Shown here piece by piece: positions 8,592 through 16,753 of a stretch of 64,000 nucleotides of DNA; position 1 is the first letter of the stretch; every line of letters begins with the position of its first letter. This DNA is from Svornostia sp051306365 (GTDB lineage Bacteria > Actinomycetota > Thermoleophilia > Solirubrobacterales > Solirubrobacteraceae): contig JBPPNC010000090.1 of the NCBI GenBank assembly GCA_051306365.1, positions 1 through 64,000 on the forward strand, in the 5' to 3' direction. Below the pieces are notes generated by a model. That model was not told the DNA's origin, did no database searches, and was given only the letters and a program-made list of their open reading frames with translations. The translations under genes were made by a program, and so were the position numbers.

Positions 8592-8888
8592 CTAGTTGCG
8601 CGGGCGGCCGCCACGCAGGACGAACCCGCGTGCGGCGAGGACCTCGAGCGCGCCCTCGAACGCCCCGAAATCACGGGACCGCAGGAGGTCGAAGGGGCGG
8701 CCCGCCGGGCCGGTGGCGCGCAACCAGCGCTGGAGCGTCTCGTCCCCGAACCGCTCCGCGGGCTCGTTCGTGAGCGCGAGCAGGATCGGGAGCTCCGGCC
8801 GGTGGTCGAGCTCCCCCGTGATCACGCTGATCGGGTCGACGTCGAGGATCTCGCAGAGCTCGTCATCGCTGAGACCCAGGCGGGCCAT
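8592..8888 (-). CDS. Small protein with HTH-like N-terminus, downstream of prs
   Basis: Family not firmly recognised. From the ATG at 8888 the 98 residues read MARLGLSDDELCEILDVDPI, which looks like a helix-turn-helix, then a compact helical half (LPILLALTNEPAERFGDETLQRWLRATG and RDFGAFEGALEVLAARGF). The pattern recalls Xre/MbcA/ParS-type antitoxin C-terminal domains, but the similarity is weak and there is no RES-type toxin beside it. A TTG at 8912 overlapping the prs stop (TTGA) is an alternative start adding eight residues. It is probably co-transcribed with prs. Confidence 0.6.
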   Translation of the reverse strand: MARLGLSDDELCEILDVDPISVITGELDHRPELPILLALTNEPAERFGDETLQRWLRATGPAGRPFDLLRSRDFGAFEGALEVLAARGFVLRGGRPRN

Positions 8889-8908
8889 CAGCGTGACGGC
8901 CGGCGAGA

Positions 8909-9931
8909 TCAAAACAGCTGGTTCTCGCCGCCGAAGACTTCGCTGACGGAGTCGTCGGTGAAGATCCGGCGGACGGAGTCGGTGAGCAGCTCGGCGCAGG
9001 ACAGCACCCGGATGTTGTCCGGCGCGCCCTCGCGCAGCGGAATCGTGTCCGTGACGACGATCTGCTCGAACTTGCTCGCGGCGAGGTTCTGGAACGCGTT
9101 GCCCGAGAGGATCGGGTGCGTCGCCGCAGCGTAGACCCGGGTGGCGCCGGCATCGAGCACGGTCTGCCCGGCGGCAGCCAGCGTTCCGGCGGTGTCGATC
9201 ATGTCATCGACGATCACTGCGGTCTTGCCCTTGACGTCACCGATGACGTAGCCGATCTCGGCGACCTGCTGGGCGGGGCGCTCCTTGTCGAGGATCGCGA
9301 GCTCGGCCCCGATCTTCGACGCGAATTTCTTGTTGAGCTTCACGCGGCCGGCGTCCGGCGCGACGACGACGAGGTCCTGCAGATTCAGGTCGCCGAAGTA
9401 CTGCGTGAGCATGAAGAGCGCCGTCATGTGGTCCACGGGCACGCTGAAGAAGCCCTGGATCTGGCCGGCGTGGAGGTCCATCGTCAGCACGCGGTCGGCG
9501 CCGACGCTTTCGAGCATGCGGGCCACGACACGGGCGGAGATCGGTTCGCGCGGCGCGGACTTCTTGTCCTGCCGGCTGTAGCCGAACCACGGCGCCACCG
9601 CGATGACGCGGTGCGCGGACGCGCCGACGGCCGCGTCGATCATGAACATGAGCTCCATGAGCGCGTCGTTCGCCGTCAGTCCCGACTTGGGGTTCGCGCA
9701 GATCGGCTGGACGATGAACACGTCCGCCCCGCGAATCGACTCCTCGTAGCGGCAGTAGACCTCGCCGTTGGAGAACGTCTTCAGCGTGACCCCGCCGAGG
9801 TCCACGTTGAGCTTGTCGGCGATCTTGGCGGCCAGCTCGGGGTTCGCCCGGCCGCTGAACAGCATCAGGTGCTTGTCGTACCCCAGGTCCAGACGCGTCG
9901 CCGGCGTCGGCTGGGTCTGCATGGCGCTCAC
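8909..9931 (-). CDS. prs: Ribose-phosphate pyrophosphokinase (PRPP synthetase)
   Basis: Makes PRPP from ribose 5-phosphate and ATP for nucleotide, His and Trp synthesis. LMLFSGRANPELAAKIADKL opens the fold; the class I features are FSNGEVYCRYEESIRG, the flexible loop with APWFGYSRQDKKSAPREPIS, VLTMDLHAGQIQGFF and the PRPP-binding loop AVIVDDMIDTAGTL. The protein is about 340 residues, somewhat longer than E. coli Prs because of N- and C-terminal tails. I chose the GTG at 9931 because a TACACT -10 box ends exactly 7 nt before it, as expected for a leaderless message; an ATG three codons downstream (9922) is the alternative. glmU lies upstream, beyond a gene remnant. Confidence 0.93.
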   Translation of the reverse strand: MSAMQTQPTPATRLDLGYDKHLMLFSGRANPELAAKIADKLNVDLGGVTLKTFSNGEVYCRYEESIRGADVFIVQPICANPKSGLTANDALMELMFMIDAAVGASAHRVIAVAPWFGYSRQDKKSAPREPISARVVARMLESVGADRVLTMDLHAGQIQGFFSVPVDHMTALFMLTQYFGDLNLQDLVVVAPDAGRVKLNKKFASKIGAELAILDKERPAQQVAEIGYVIGDVKGKTAVIVDDMIDTAGTLAAAGQTVLDAGATRVYAAATHPILSGNAFQNLAASKFEQIVVTDTIPLREGAPDNIRVLSCAELLTDSVRRIFTDDSVSEVFGGENQLF

Positions 9932-9938
9932 CGGGCGG

Positions 9939-9944
9939 AGTGTA
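9939..9944 (-). promoter_or_regulatory. Leaderless-type -10 box for prs
   Basis: TACACT on the minus strand ends 7 nt before the GTG at 9931, placing the predicted transcription start on the start codon. The same arrangement occurs at many genes in the window. Confidence 0.5.
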
Positions 9945-10024
9945 GAGCGGGGGCGCGACACCGTGACGCGACCGAACGCCGCAGGGTGCGGAGTCCGTCG
10001 TGTCACGGCGCCCGGAACGGTGTG

Positions 10025-10460
10025 TCAGATGCGGCTGGAGATGTTGCGGTGCGCGAACGGGCCGGTGATCGTCAGGCCGGTGACCTGGGCGCCGACGACG
10101 CCGGAGACCACGGTGCGGCCGTTCACGGCCGTGGTGGCGGCCACGAGGTGGTCCTCCTCCGGCAGACCGCAGAACGTCGAGCCGACGACGGACCGGCCCT
10201 CGGGACTGTCGACGGCGTCTGCACGCAGGTCTGGCCCTTGCGGCTACCGCCGGAGCGCAGATCGGCGAGCGCGAGCCATGTGCGTACGCCGTCGGGGTCC
10301 TTCGCGCTGGCGGCGGGCAGCGGCGGGGGCCGCCGGGCCCGTGCGGCACTCCACCGGGCGTGGTGGGCGCGGCGATCAGGACGCGGTACTCAACCGTGAC
10401 GGTCGTGCCGCACGCCGGTGACAGCTTGACCGTGGTGAACCGGGGCTTGACGGAGCTGCG
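10025..10460 (-). pseudogene. Frameshifted remnant of an unrecognised gene between glmU and prs
   Basis: No single frame is open across this stretch, yet protein-like sequence appears in three successive frames of the minus strand. It begins RFTTVKLSPACGTTVTVEYR just after the glmU stop and in the same frame. It then shifts near 10310 to KDPDGVRTWLALADLRSGG, and shifts again near 10220 to EGRSVVGSTFCGLPEEDHLV. This ends in GPFAHRNISSRI and a TGA at 10027-10025. At least two frameshifts are needed and no start codon is evident. The amino-acid composition is unlike the Arg-rich shadow frames around it. Product unknown; the pattern could also reflect sequencing indels, which raw reads would settle. 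Confidence 0.6.
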
Positions 10461-10472
10461 GTGCCGCGGGGG

Positions 10473-11852
10473 TCAGTCGCCGCTGCGCTGCCGGGCGTCG
10501 TAGCCGTCGACGTTGTGCTGCCTGGCCCGGGCGACGGCGAGCGCGCCGGGCGGCACGTCGCCGGTGACGACCGACCCGGCGGCGGTCCACGCGTCGTCCC
10601 CGACGGTGACCGGCGCGACGAACGACGTGTCGACCCCGCCGTGCACCCGCGCGCCGATCGTGGTGCGGTGCTTGTTGCGCCCGTCGTAGTTCGCGGTGAT
10701 GGTCCCTGCCCCGAGGTTCGTCTGCCCGCCCACGTCCGCGTCGCCGATGTACGACAGGTGCGGGACCTTCGCGCCCGGCCCGATGTCGGAGTTCTTGATC
10801 TCCACGTACGTGCCGACCTTCGCGCCCTCGCGCAGGACGGTGCCCGGGCGCAGGTAGGCGAACGGGCCGACGCTGACGCGGTCGTGGATCTCCGCGTCGG
10901 TCGCATACGTGTGACGCACGGTGACGTCGTTGCCGAGCTTCGTGTCGATGAGTGTGGATTGCGGGCCCAGGTGGCAGCGCGCGCCGGCGCGCGTGGCGCC
11001 GCGCAGGACGACGCCGGGTTCGACGAGGGTGTCCTCCCCCAGTTCGACACCGACATCGATGCTGGTGGAGCCGGGGGCGACGATCGTGACCCCGGCGGCG
11101 GCGAGCCGGTCGAAGATACGCTGCTGCGCGATCGCGCGGACCTCGGCGAGCTGGCGGCGGTCGTTCACGCCGACCGTGAGGTCGGGGTCGGCGACCTCGT
11201 GGGCGGCCACGCGCGCGCCGGTGCCGCGCAGTACGGGCAGGACGTCCGGGAGGTAGCGCTCACCCTGGGCGGTGTGGGCCCCGACCTGCGGCAGCGCGTC
11301 ACGGAGCGCGGCGCCGTCGAAGACGATGAGCCCGGTGTTGACCTCGTCGATGAGCAGCTCTTCGGCGGTGGCGTCGCCGGCCACCTTGGTCTCGACGACC
11401 CGCTCGACGTCGCCGTCAGCGCCGCGGACGATCCGGCCGTACCCCGACGGGTCGGCCAGGCGCATCGTTGCGATGGTCGCTGCGGCACCGGCGCCGACAT
11501 GCGTGGCGAGCAGCGCATCGAGCGCAGCGGCGGTGACGAGCGGCACGTCGCCCGCGAGGATGACGACGGGCGCGTCGGCGGGGAGGTGGTCCGCGGCAGC
11601 GGCGACGGCGCCGGCGGTCCCGTCCGGCTGCGGCTGGACCGTGACGACGACGTCGCCTTGGCCGGCGCGCTCACAGAGCATTTCGCCGGCCGGGCTGTCG
11701 ACGACCACGACGCGGCCGCCGGCCTCCCGCGCGGCCACGACGGGCCAGTCGACGAGCGGGCGGCCGCACAGGTCGTGCAGCACCTTGGGCGTGGCCGAGC
11801 GCATGCGCGTGCCCTGGCCTGCGGCGAGCACGACGAAGGTGGGGACGGGCAT
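10473..11852 (-). CDS. glmU: Bifunctional GlcNAc-1-P uridylyltransferase/GlcN-1-P acetyltransferase
   Basis: GlmU makes UDP-GlcNAc for peptidoglycan: the C-terminal domain acetylates GlcN-1-P and the N-terminal domain adds UMP. The ATG at 11852 opens PTFVVLAAGQGTRMRSATPK, the nucleotidyltransferase signature; QPDGTAGAV, LAGDVPLVT and EVNTGLIVF follow. From about residue 250 the left-handed beta-helix runs through hexapeptide repeats (VELGEDTLVEPGVVLRGAT, GPFAYLRPGTVLREGAKVG) to the acetyl-CoA site GDADVGGQTNLGAGTITANY. At 459 residues it has normal family length. A TACGAT box 6 nt before the ATG suggests a leaderless message. Upstream ORF sequence to 12077 is Arg-rich and not part of it. Confidence 0.95.
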   Translation of the reverse strand: MPVPTFVVLAAGQGTRMRSATPKVLHDLCGRPLVDWPVVAAREAGGRVVVVDSPAGEMLCERAGQGDVVVTVQPQPDGTAGAVAAAADHLPADAPVVILAGDVPLVTAAALDALLATHVGAGAAATIATMRLADPSGYGRIVRGADGDVERVVETKVAGDATAEELLIDEVNTGLIVFDGAALRDALPQVGAHTAQGERYLPDVLPVLRGTGARVAAHEVADPDLTVGVNDRRQLAEVRAIAQQRIFDRLAAAGVTIVAPGSTSIDVGVELGEDTLVEPGVVLRGATRAGARCHLGPQSTLIDTKLGNDVTVRHTYATDAEIHDRVSVGPFAYLRPGTVLREGAKVGTYVEIKNSDIGPGAKVPHLSYIGDADVGGQTNLGAGTITANYDGRNKHRTTIGARVHGGVDTSFVAPVTVGDDAWTAAGSVVTGDVPPGALAVARARQHNVDGYDARQRSGD

Positions 11853-11887
11853 GCCGGGATCGTAGTGCCGTGCGGGACGGCGACGGC

Positions 11888-12610
11888 TCAGCCACCCGCC
11901 TCGCGCTCGTAGCTCAGCCGCCACTTGCGCACAGCATTGCCGCTGACCCCGAAGCGGCGGCCCGTGGCCTCGTAGCCGTCGGCGGCGAGCATCGCGACGA
12001 GCTCGTCGTAGGGCGGGCGCTCGACGCGGCGGAGCTCGGGGCGGGGACCCCGCCGGTTCGGGGACTTCCAGCCGCACGTGAGCGAGCAGAAGCGCTGCTC
12101 GTCGGTCCGTGGCTGGAACGCGTCACCGCAGTGACCGCACGGCCGCAACGCCAGTCGCGCGTTTCGACCGCAGTGCGTCTCGAGCACGGCGTTGCAGTTC
12201 GGGCACAGGATCCGGAGATTCTCGAGCCGATGGTCATCCGCGACCCCGTTGACGTGGTCCAGGATCAGCGACATGCGCGCACCGCGCCACTCCTCGCCCT
12301 GTCCGCACGCCTCGCAGCGACGTTCCTTCAGACCCTCCGCATAGAGACGTTCCTTGAGGTGCCCGCGGCTGTAGGTCGAACCCTCGACGAGGATCTCCTC
12401 CAGCGCCACGCGTGAGCGGCCGGCCCGCTTCGCCACTCGCGCCTTTGTGGGATCGAAGTGACTCGTCGAGATCCCGTACCGCTCGATATAGCGGCGAAGC
12501 TGGGCGACGTTGCCGCCGGCGGGTCGCAGCTCGAGCCGGCGCAACGCGTCCGAGTACGTCAACGAGGCAGCGACGGCCTCCCGGATTGCCTGTTCGTCGT
12601 CCCACACCAT
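11888..12610 (-). CDS. HNH endonuclease-type protein under a LexA box
   Basis: The 240-residue protein begins VWDDEQAIREAVAASLTYSD after its ATG, an N-terminal helical DNA-binding half. An HNH nuclease core follows, RRCEACGQGEEWRG then LILDHVNGVADDHRLENLRI and LCPNCNAVLETHCG, with the paired CxxC zinc ligands and the DH...N...N catalytic pattern. A second zinc ribbon (CGHCGDAFQPRTDEQRFC) and a C-terminal HTH-like segment (ATGRRFGVSGNAVRKW) close it. Such proteins occur singly in many actinomycete genomes and phages, with DNA cleavage presumed. An in-frame ATG at 12628 would add six codons, but a near-consensus LexA operator lies exactly there, so 12610 is preferred. tRNA-Gln is 42 bp away. 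Confidence 0.85.
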   Translation of the reverse strand: MVWDDEQAIREAVAASLTYSDALRRLELRPAGGNVAQLRRYIERYGISTSHFDPTKARVAKRAGRSRVALEEILVEGSTYSRGHLKERLYAEGLKERRCEACGQGEEWRGARMSLILDHVNGVADDHRLENLRILCPNCNAVLETHCGRNARLALRPCGHCGDAFQPRTDEQRFCSLTCGWKSPNRRGPRPELRRVERPPYDELVAMLAADGYEATGRRFGVSGNAVRKWRLSYEREAGG

Positions 12611-12632
12611 GCGAACACATGTTCGCATGGTG
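12605..12632. promoter_or_regulatory. LexA (SOS) box within a 28-bp palindrome
   Basis: The sequence has 13-bp perfect inverted arms (CACCATGCGAACA and its complement) around a 2-bp centre. Its core at 12612-12625, CGAACACATGTTCG, fits the Gram-positive LexA/DinR consensus CGAACRNRYGTTCG at every position. It ends directly on the start of the HNH gene, where LexA would block the promoter or initiation. Perfect symmetry extends 7 bp beyond the LexA core on each side. Confidence 0.75.
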
Positions 12633-12651
12633 CACGGACAGAACCTTCTGA

Positions 12652-12723
12652 TTGGGGAGGACGGATTCGAACCGCCATCTCAGGCCTCCAAAGGGCCGCG
12701 TCGTGCCATTAGACCACTCCCCA
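12652..12723 (-). tRNA. tRNA-Gln (anticodon TTG)
   Basis: On the minus strand the acceptor stem TGGGGAG (12723-12717) pairs with CTCCCCA (12659-12653), followed by discriminator A. The T arm GGCGG-TTCGAAT-CCGTC is complete. The anticodon loop CTTTGGA presents TTG after the invariant T33, reading CAA. One anticodon-stem end pair and one D-stem pair are imperfect. CCA is not encoded. The 5' end lies about 40 bp from the neighbouring acidic-protein gene. Confidence 0.92.
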
Positions 12724-12766
12724 GAGTGTCGTGGGACGGCCTCCACAGCGTACGCGGCCGGGCACC

Positions 12767-13099
12767 CTACTCCTGCCCGCCGGCCGAATCCGCCTCGCCG
12801 TATTCGTCGTCGCTGACCTTGTAGCCCGCTTCGGTCTCCACCGTGGTCTCACGATCGACGAGGGGCGACGGCTGATGCATGTCGGTCGCGCGCTGCTCAA
12901 GCAGCGCCTCGGCCTCCTCGAACCCCTCGGCCTCGCCACCCCCGGCCTCCTCGACGGCTCGGAACGCCTCACCGGAGCGCCCGTCGAACCGGTCCGGGTC
13001 ACCGGCGAGCGGGTCGCGGCCCGGGTCCCCTCCGATGTGCCGCGCCTCTTCGGCGGCGGCCTCCTCCTGCTTCTGTGCGTAATCGTCGTGGCGTTCCAT
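12767..13099 (-). CDS. Small acidic hydrophilic hypothetical protein
   Basis: Family not recognised. The 110 residues are strongly charged and probably disordered: MERHDDYAQKQEEAAAEEAR, a DPGRDPLAGDPDRFDGR segment, a Glu/Ala-rich helix (GFEEAEALLEQRATDM) and KVSDDEYGEADSAGG at the end. There is no membrane segment, cysteine or known motif. A purine-rich GATGAGGAC precedes the ATG. The composition is soluble-protein-like rather than shadow-frame-like (few Arg runs), which supports it as a gene. It sits between tRNA-Gln and the phosphorylase gene on the same strand. Confidence 0.6.
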   Translation of the reverse strand: MERHDDYAQKQEEAAAEEARHIGGDPGRDPLAGDPDRFDGRSGEAFRAVEEAGGGEAEGFEEAEALLEQRATDMHQPSPLVDRETTVETEAGYKVSDDEYGEADSAGGQE

Positions 13100-13145
13100 G
13101 TCCTCATCATCCCCGGTCGCGGCGTCGGGGCAACCCGGTGGCGCG

Positions 13146-13937
13146 TCAGTCCCAGCGAAAGTGCGTGCCCGTGGGCGCCAGGCACGCAGGATCGATCCGC
13201 GTGACCGCGTCGGCCAGCGTCGACGCGAACGTCGCGGTCGAGGCTCCGATGAGGCGGATGAGGGTCTCGACCGGCGTCGCCTCGTCGGCCACGCCGTTCG
13301 CGTAGTCGGTGGCGTAGCCGAGCAGCGCGTAGGGGATCTCCGCCTCGCCGGCCAGCACGGTTTCCGGCCCGCCCGTCTGGCTGACCGCGGTCACGCCGAC
13401 GTTGCGCAGCGTGCGAATCTCCGCCTTCGTGTTGAAACGCGGGCCGTCGACGTGGCCGTAACAGCCGCCGTCGCGGACCTCGTGACCCGCGGCCCGCGCC
13501 GCCTCGAGCAGCGCCGTGCGCAGGGGCGGCGCGTACGGGTCCTCGAAGATCCAGTGCCCGCGGCCCGGCGCGCCCGGGACGGTGTGCAGCGTGCAGATCG
13601 ACCCATCCGGCAGGCGGTTGGTGAGGAAGTGCAGGTCGTCGAAGACGATGAGCGAGCCGAGCGGCAGCTCCGGATCGCACGCCCCGCAGACGGTCACGCC
13701 GAGGATCGCGTCGGCGCCGCGCTCCTTCAGCACCGCGATGTTCGCCCGGTGGGTGACCTGGCTGGAGATGCGCTCATGCCCGTCGCGGTGCCGCGAGACG
13801 TGCAGCACCTCCACTCCGGCGAGTTCCCCCGTGGTGACGAGGGCGCTGCCGTGCAGCGTGCGGACGAGGTCGGCCGACCGGACCTCCAGCCCGGGAAGGG
13901 CGTAGGTCCCCGAGCCGGTGAGGATGCCGATGCGCAT
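13146..13937 (-). CDS. Purine nucleoside/methylthioadenosine phosphorylase (MTAP/PNP family)
   Basis: Cleaves a purine nucleoside, probably 5'-methylthioadenosine or a 6-oxopurine nucleoside, with phosphate. MRIGILTGSGTYALPGL carries the phosphate loop (GSG), HVSRHRDGHERISSQVTHRA the second phosphate-binding His/Arg pair, LGVTVCGACDPEL the strand before the active-site loop, and DGGCYGHVDGPRFNTKAEIR the purine/ribose site with the family PRFxTxAEI motif. VSQTGGPETVLAGE replaces the usual V-x-M-T-x-x-P-E-A-x-L-A-x-E, so the substrate is not certain. The 263 residues match the trimeric family. A TAGGAT box lies 6 nt before the ATG. The downstream neighbour is the acidic-protein gene. Confidence 0.88.
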   Translation of the reverse strand: MRIGILTGSGTYALPGLEVRSADLVRTLHGSALVTTGELAGVEVLHVSRHRDGHERISSQVTHRANIAVLKERGADAILGVTVCGACDPELPLGSLIVFDDLHFLTNRLPDGSICTLHTVPGAPGRGHWIFEDPYAPPLRTALLEAARAAGHEVRDGGCYGHVDGPRFNTKAEIRTLRNVGVTAVSQTGGPETVLAGEAEIPYALLGYATDYANGVADEATPVETLIRLIGASTATFASTLADAVTRIDPACLAPTGTHFRWD

Positions 13938-13982
13938 CGCCGCATCCTATGCACGCGCCTGCGCCGGACGCGTGGTGGGGGG

Positions 13983-15284
13983 CTACGGCGCGGGCGTCTC
14001 GGGCGCGGGTGCCGGAGCAGGGACCGGCTCGGGCTCGGGATCGACGGGGGCGGCCTCCGGCTCGGGCGTCGGATCGGCCACGGCGGCCGGGGGTTCCGGG
14101 GGCGCGTCTTCGTCGGCCGGCACCGGCGCCGCCGGCGTGTCGGGCACGGTCGGATCCGTGCCGCGCAGGATTTCGAGCGCGTTCGGAATGCCGTCGCCGT
14201 CGCTGTCGAGGTCGCCGTCGCTGAACTGCCCGCCGGTACTCAGATGGGCCGGGTTCAGGCCGAGGGTGAGTTCCATGGCATTCGGCAGGCCGTCGCCGTC
14301 GCTGTCGGTGTCGCCGTCGCTCACGCCGTTCCCGCTGGAGTCAAACAGGTCCGGAGCGAGGTCCAGGCCGAGCTCGACAATCGTCGGCAGGCGGTCGCCG
14401 TCGTGATCATCCTCGCCGTCGCCGAAGCCGTCACCGTTCGAGTCCGCGATGCTCGCGTCGATCGCCAGGCGCTCCTCAACCGCGTTGGGGACGCCGTCGC
14501 CGTCGGTGTCGTCATCGCCGTCGCCACGACCGTCCCCGTTCGTGTCCCAGGCCTGCGGGTTCAGCCGCACCTTGAACTCGGTGAGCGACCGGACGCCGTC
14601 TCGATCCTGGTCCGTCCGGGCGTCTGCCGCCGAGAGCGGATCGAGCCCGTTGGCGATCTCCCAGGCGTCCGGCAGCGCGTCGCCGTCGGAGTCCGTGGAC
14701 CGCGGGTTCGTGCCGAGCCGGCGCTCCTCCGCGTCGCTGATCCCGTCGCCGTCCGAGTCACGTGTCACCACCGGGTCCACGACCACGGGGACGGCTTCGC
14801 CGCTCGCGCCGGTGCTGCCGTCCGTCTCCTGGCCTTTGCGCTCGCCGGTACCCGATGTCGGCGAGCCGGTCGAGGGCCGACTCGGCGTTGCCGCGGGCGC
14901 CGGACCGTCGACGACGGCGGGGACGGACACCGAGCCGGAGGGTGCGGAGTCTGCAGCAGGGAGCAGGGCCACCTGCGGGGTTGAGAGCGCGGCCGCACCG
15001 CGGGCCGGCGCCGAGGCGTCAGGGCGAGGCAGGACGAGCGTGGGCGTCCCGTCGCGGTCGCCGCCGGCCCAGCCGCGGAAGCTGAGGACGTCGCGATCGA
15101 TGGCGCCGAGGGAGGCGGTGATCAACACGAACGCCGTGAGCAGGCCGGCTGCGGCGGGCACGTGTCGCCGCAGGCCGCTGCGCCGCGCGCCCTCTGGGCT
15201 CAAGCCCAGTTCCCGGCGTCGGTCATCCGTCCGCTGCGCCGGGACATGTCCCGTGTCGCGTCCATCGCGTCCATCCGTGCCCAC
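13983..15284 (-). CDS. Membrane-anchored thrombospondin type-3 repeat protein
   Basis: A GTG start gives 433 residues: a basic cytoplasmic lead, one hydrophobic segment at about 43-60 (AAAGLLTAFVLITASLGAI), a Pro/Ser/Thr-rich linker, then at least seven calcium-type repeats between about 175 and 390. Typical loops are DSDGDGISDAEERRLGTNP, DTNGDGRGDGDDDTDGDG, DSNGDGFGDGEDDHDGD and DSDGDGIPNALEILRGTDP. The tail is Pro/Ala/Glu-rich (about 395-433). The protein is probably displayed outside the membrane and rigidified by Ca2+. No catalytic domain is visible. Similar single DxDGDG motifs occur in the secreted protein at 726-2252. Confidence 0.8.
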   Translation of the reverse strand: MGTDGRDGRDTGHVPAQRTDDRRRELGLSPEGARRSGLRRHVPAAAGLLTAFVLITASLGAIDRDVLSFRGWAGGDRDGTPTLVLPRPDASAPARGAAALSTPQVALLPAADSAPSGSVSVPAVVDGPAPAATPSRPSTGSPTSGTGERKGQETDGSTGASGEAVPVVVDPVVTRDSDGDGISDAEERRLGTNPRSTDSDGDALPDAWEIANGLDPLSAADARTDQDRDGVRSLTEFKVRLNPQAWDTNGDGRGDGDDDTDGDGVPNAVEERLAIDASIADSNGDGFGDGEDDHDGDRLPTIVELGLDLAPDLFDSSGNGVSDGDTDSDGDGLPNAMELTLGLNPAHLSTGGQFSDGDLDSDGDGIPNALEILRGTDPTVPDTPAAPVPADEDAPPEPPAAVADPTPEPEAAPVDPEPEPVPAPAPAPETPAP

Positions 15285-15429
15285 GCGTGGAACATCGGCC
15301 GCAAACGCCGACGAGATAAGGGGATACGTGCGCTACCTCACACCTTGGTTTCCGGTGCGACCGCGGGCATGAGCCCTGAATGCCCGTTCAGCCAAATATG
15401 GCGCGTTAGCGCTCTCTATCGACGCCGTG

Positions 15430-16701
15430 TCAGGAACGGTGACGGCCGGAACGCACGCGCCCGCCGGTGGCGCCCGACTCCGTCGCCGGACCACCCGGCG
15501 CGGCGACGCCCAGCACGCGCATCGCCTTCAGGCCGAGCGACAGCTTCTCGCGCCCGTCCGTGGAGCCCACGTCGAGCCCGGACAGCTCACGCACACGCTC
15601 CAGCCGGTAGCGGATCGTGTGGCGGTGGGTGAAGAGCTTCTGCGCGGTACCCGCCACGTTGCCATCGTTGTCGAGGAACGCCGCGACCGTCTGCACGAGG
15701 TCGGTCTCGTACTGCTCGTCGTAGGCGACGAGCGGCTCGACCGTCTCTCCGTAGAAACGCTGCAGCTCCGCCGGGTCCTCACTCATCGCCGAGAGCAGCA
15801 GGCGGTAGGCGCCCGTCTCCTCGAACGCGAGCGTGGGCCGGTCCTCGTCGCCCTCGGCGACGTTCGCGGCGAGCAGCGCCTCGTTGCCCGCACGATGCAG
15901 CTCGGTGATGTCGCGCGCGACCCGGCTGCGCCCCACCGTGAACCCGTTGCCGGGCAGGCCGGCCCGCAGCTCACGCAGCACGCCGTCACCGGTCCGGGCG
16001 GCGACCTCCTCGTCGCCGCCGGGCACGAGGACGATGATCTCCGCCGCCGGGGTGTCGCGGTCCGCGTGCGCGGCCAGCGAGCCGGCCACGACGGCCCGCG
16101 CCCCGCGCTCGACGGCCGCCAGCACCCTGGCTCTCCACCCGTCCTCGGTGGGCGCCAGGCAGTGCGCCCGCGCGACGAGCACCGTGGCGCCGTCGCCCAG
16201 CTCCAAGCCCAGGGCTTCGGCCTGGGCGACGAGTTCCTCACGCTCGGTGACGGTGCCCGCGAGAACCCCGTGCAGGAACGTCGTCGCGGCCTCCTGCGAC
16301 GCGCGCTCCGGTGCGCGCAGTCGCTCGACCTCGGAGCCCACGAGCGTCGTCACGAGCCGTACCAGTGCGGTCGCGGGCTCGCGCGGACCCCGCAGCCGCA
16401 GCTCCCCCACGACGTCGTCGGCGACCCGCAGCTCCATGGTCCGCACCCCTCGGGCGCGCTCGACGAGCGCACGCTCATCGGCGGACGACCGGGCCGCGAC
16501 CGCAAGGATCGCGCCCGCCCGGTCGAGGACGACCAGGCTCATCTGCAGGGCCTTTGCCGCAGCGCGGACAACCTCGGGCAGGCCGGCGCCCGATTCGACC
16601 GCGTCGGTGATCGCACCGAGGGCCTGCAGGTCGCCTGCAGGGGCGGCTTCGGCCCGGTCGGGCTCGGCGGGAGCGCCGATCTCCTGCGCAGGGAGGGACA
16701 T
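15430..16701 (-). CDS. PucR/CdaR-type transcriptional regulator
   Basis: The 423 residues show an N-terminal GAF-like sensory region (about 25-130, LQALGAITDAVESG and LVVLDRAGAILAVAARS), a middle GGDEF-related regulatory domain (about 150-290) and the C-terminal PucR helix-turn-helix: LVQTVAAFLDNDGNVAGTAQ and KLFTHRHTIRYRLERVRELS (about 345-385). Members control purine, amino-acid or sugar-acid catabolism; the ligand here is unknown. It is not next to an obvious target operon; the TSP3 gene lies downstream and the DedA/PAP2 operon end upstream. A TACACT box lies 9 nt before the ATG. Confidence 0.88.
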   Translation of the reverse strand: MSLPAQEIGAPAEPDRAEAAPAGDLQALGAITDAVESGAGLPEVVRAAAKALQMSLVVLDRAGAILAVAARSSADERALVERARGVRTMELRVADDVVGELRLRGPREPATALVRLVTTLVGSEVERLRAPERASQEAATTFLHGVLAGTVTEREELVAQAEALGLELGDGATVLVARAHCLAPTEDGWRARVLAAVERGARAVVAGSLAAHADRDTPAAEIIVLVPGGDEEVAARTGDGVLRELRAGLPGNGFTVGRSRVARDITELHRAGNEALLAANVAEGDEDRPTLAFEETGAYRLLLSAMSEDPAELQRFYGETVEPLVAYDEQYETDLVQTVAAFLDNDGNVAGTAQKLFTHRHTIRYRLERVRELSGLDVGSTDGREKLSLGLKAMRVLGVAAPGGPATESGATGGRVRSGRHRS

Positions 16702-16753
16702 GAAAGGCCAAGTGTAGGGGCGCGCGGCCGAATCCGGCTGCTTGCGCCCGGCA

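Noticed and set aside
8592..8912. A toxin-antitoxin pair next to prs
   Set aside because: The small gene has an HTH-like start, but the neighbours are prs and a plain membrane protein; no toxin fold is seen.
12652..12723. A tRNA-bordered genomic island starting at tRNA-Gln
   Set aside because: No integrase, direct repeat of the tRNA 3' end or change in composition is seen on either side.
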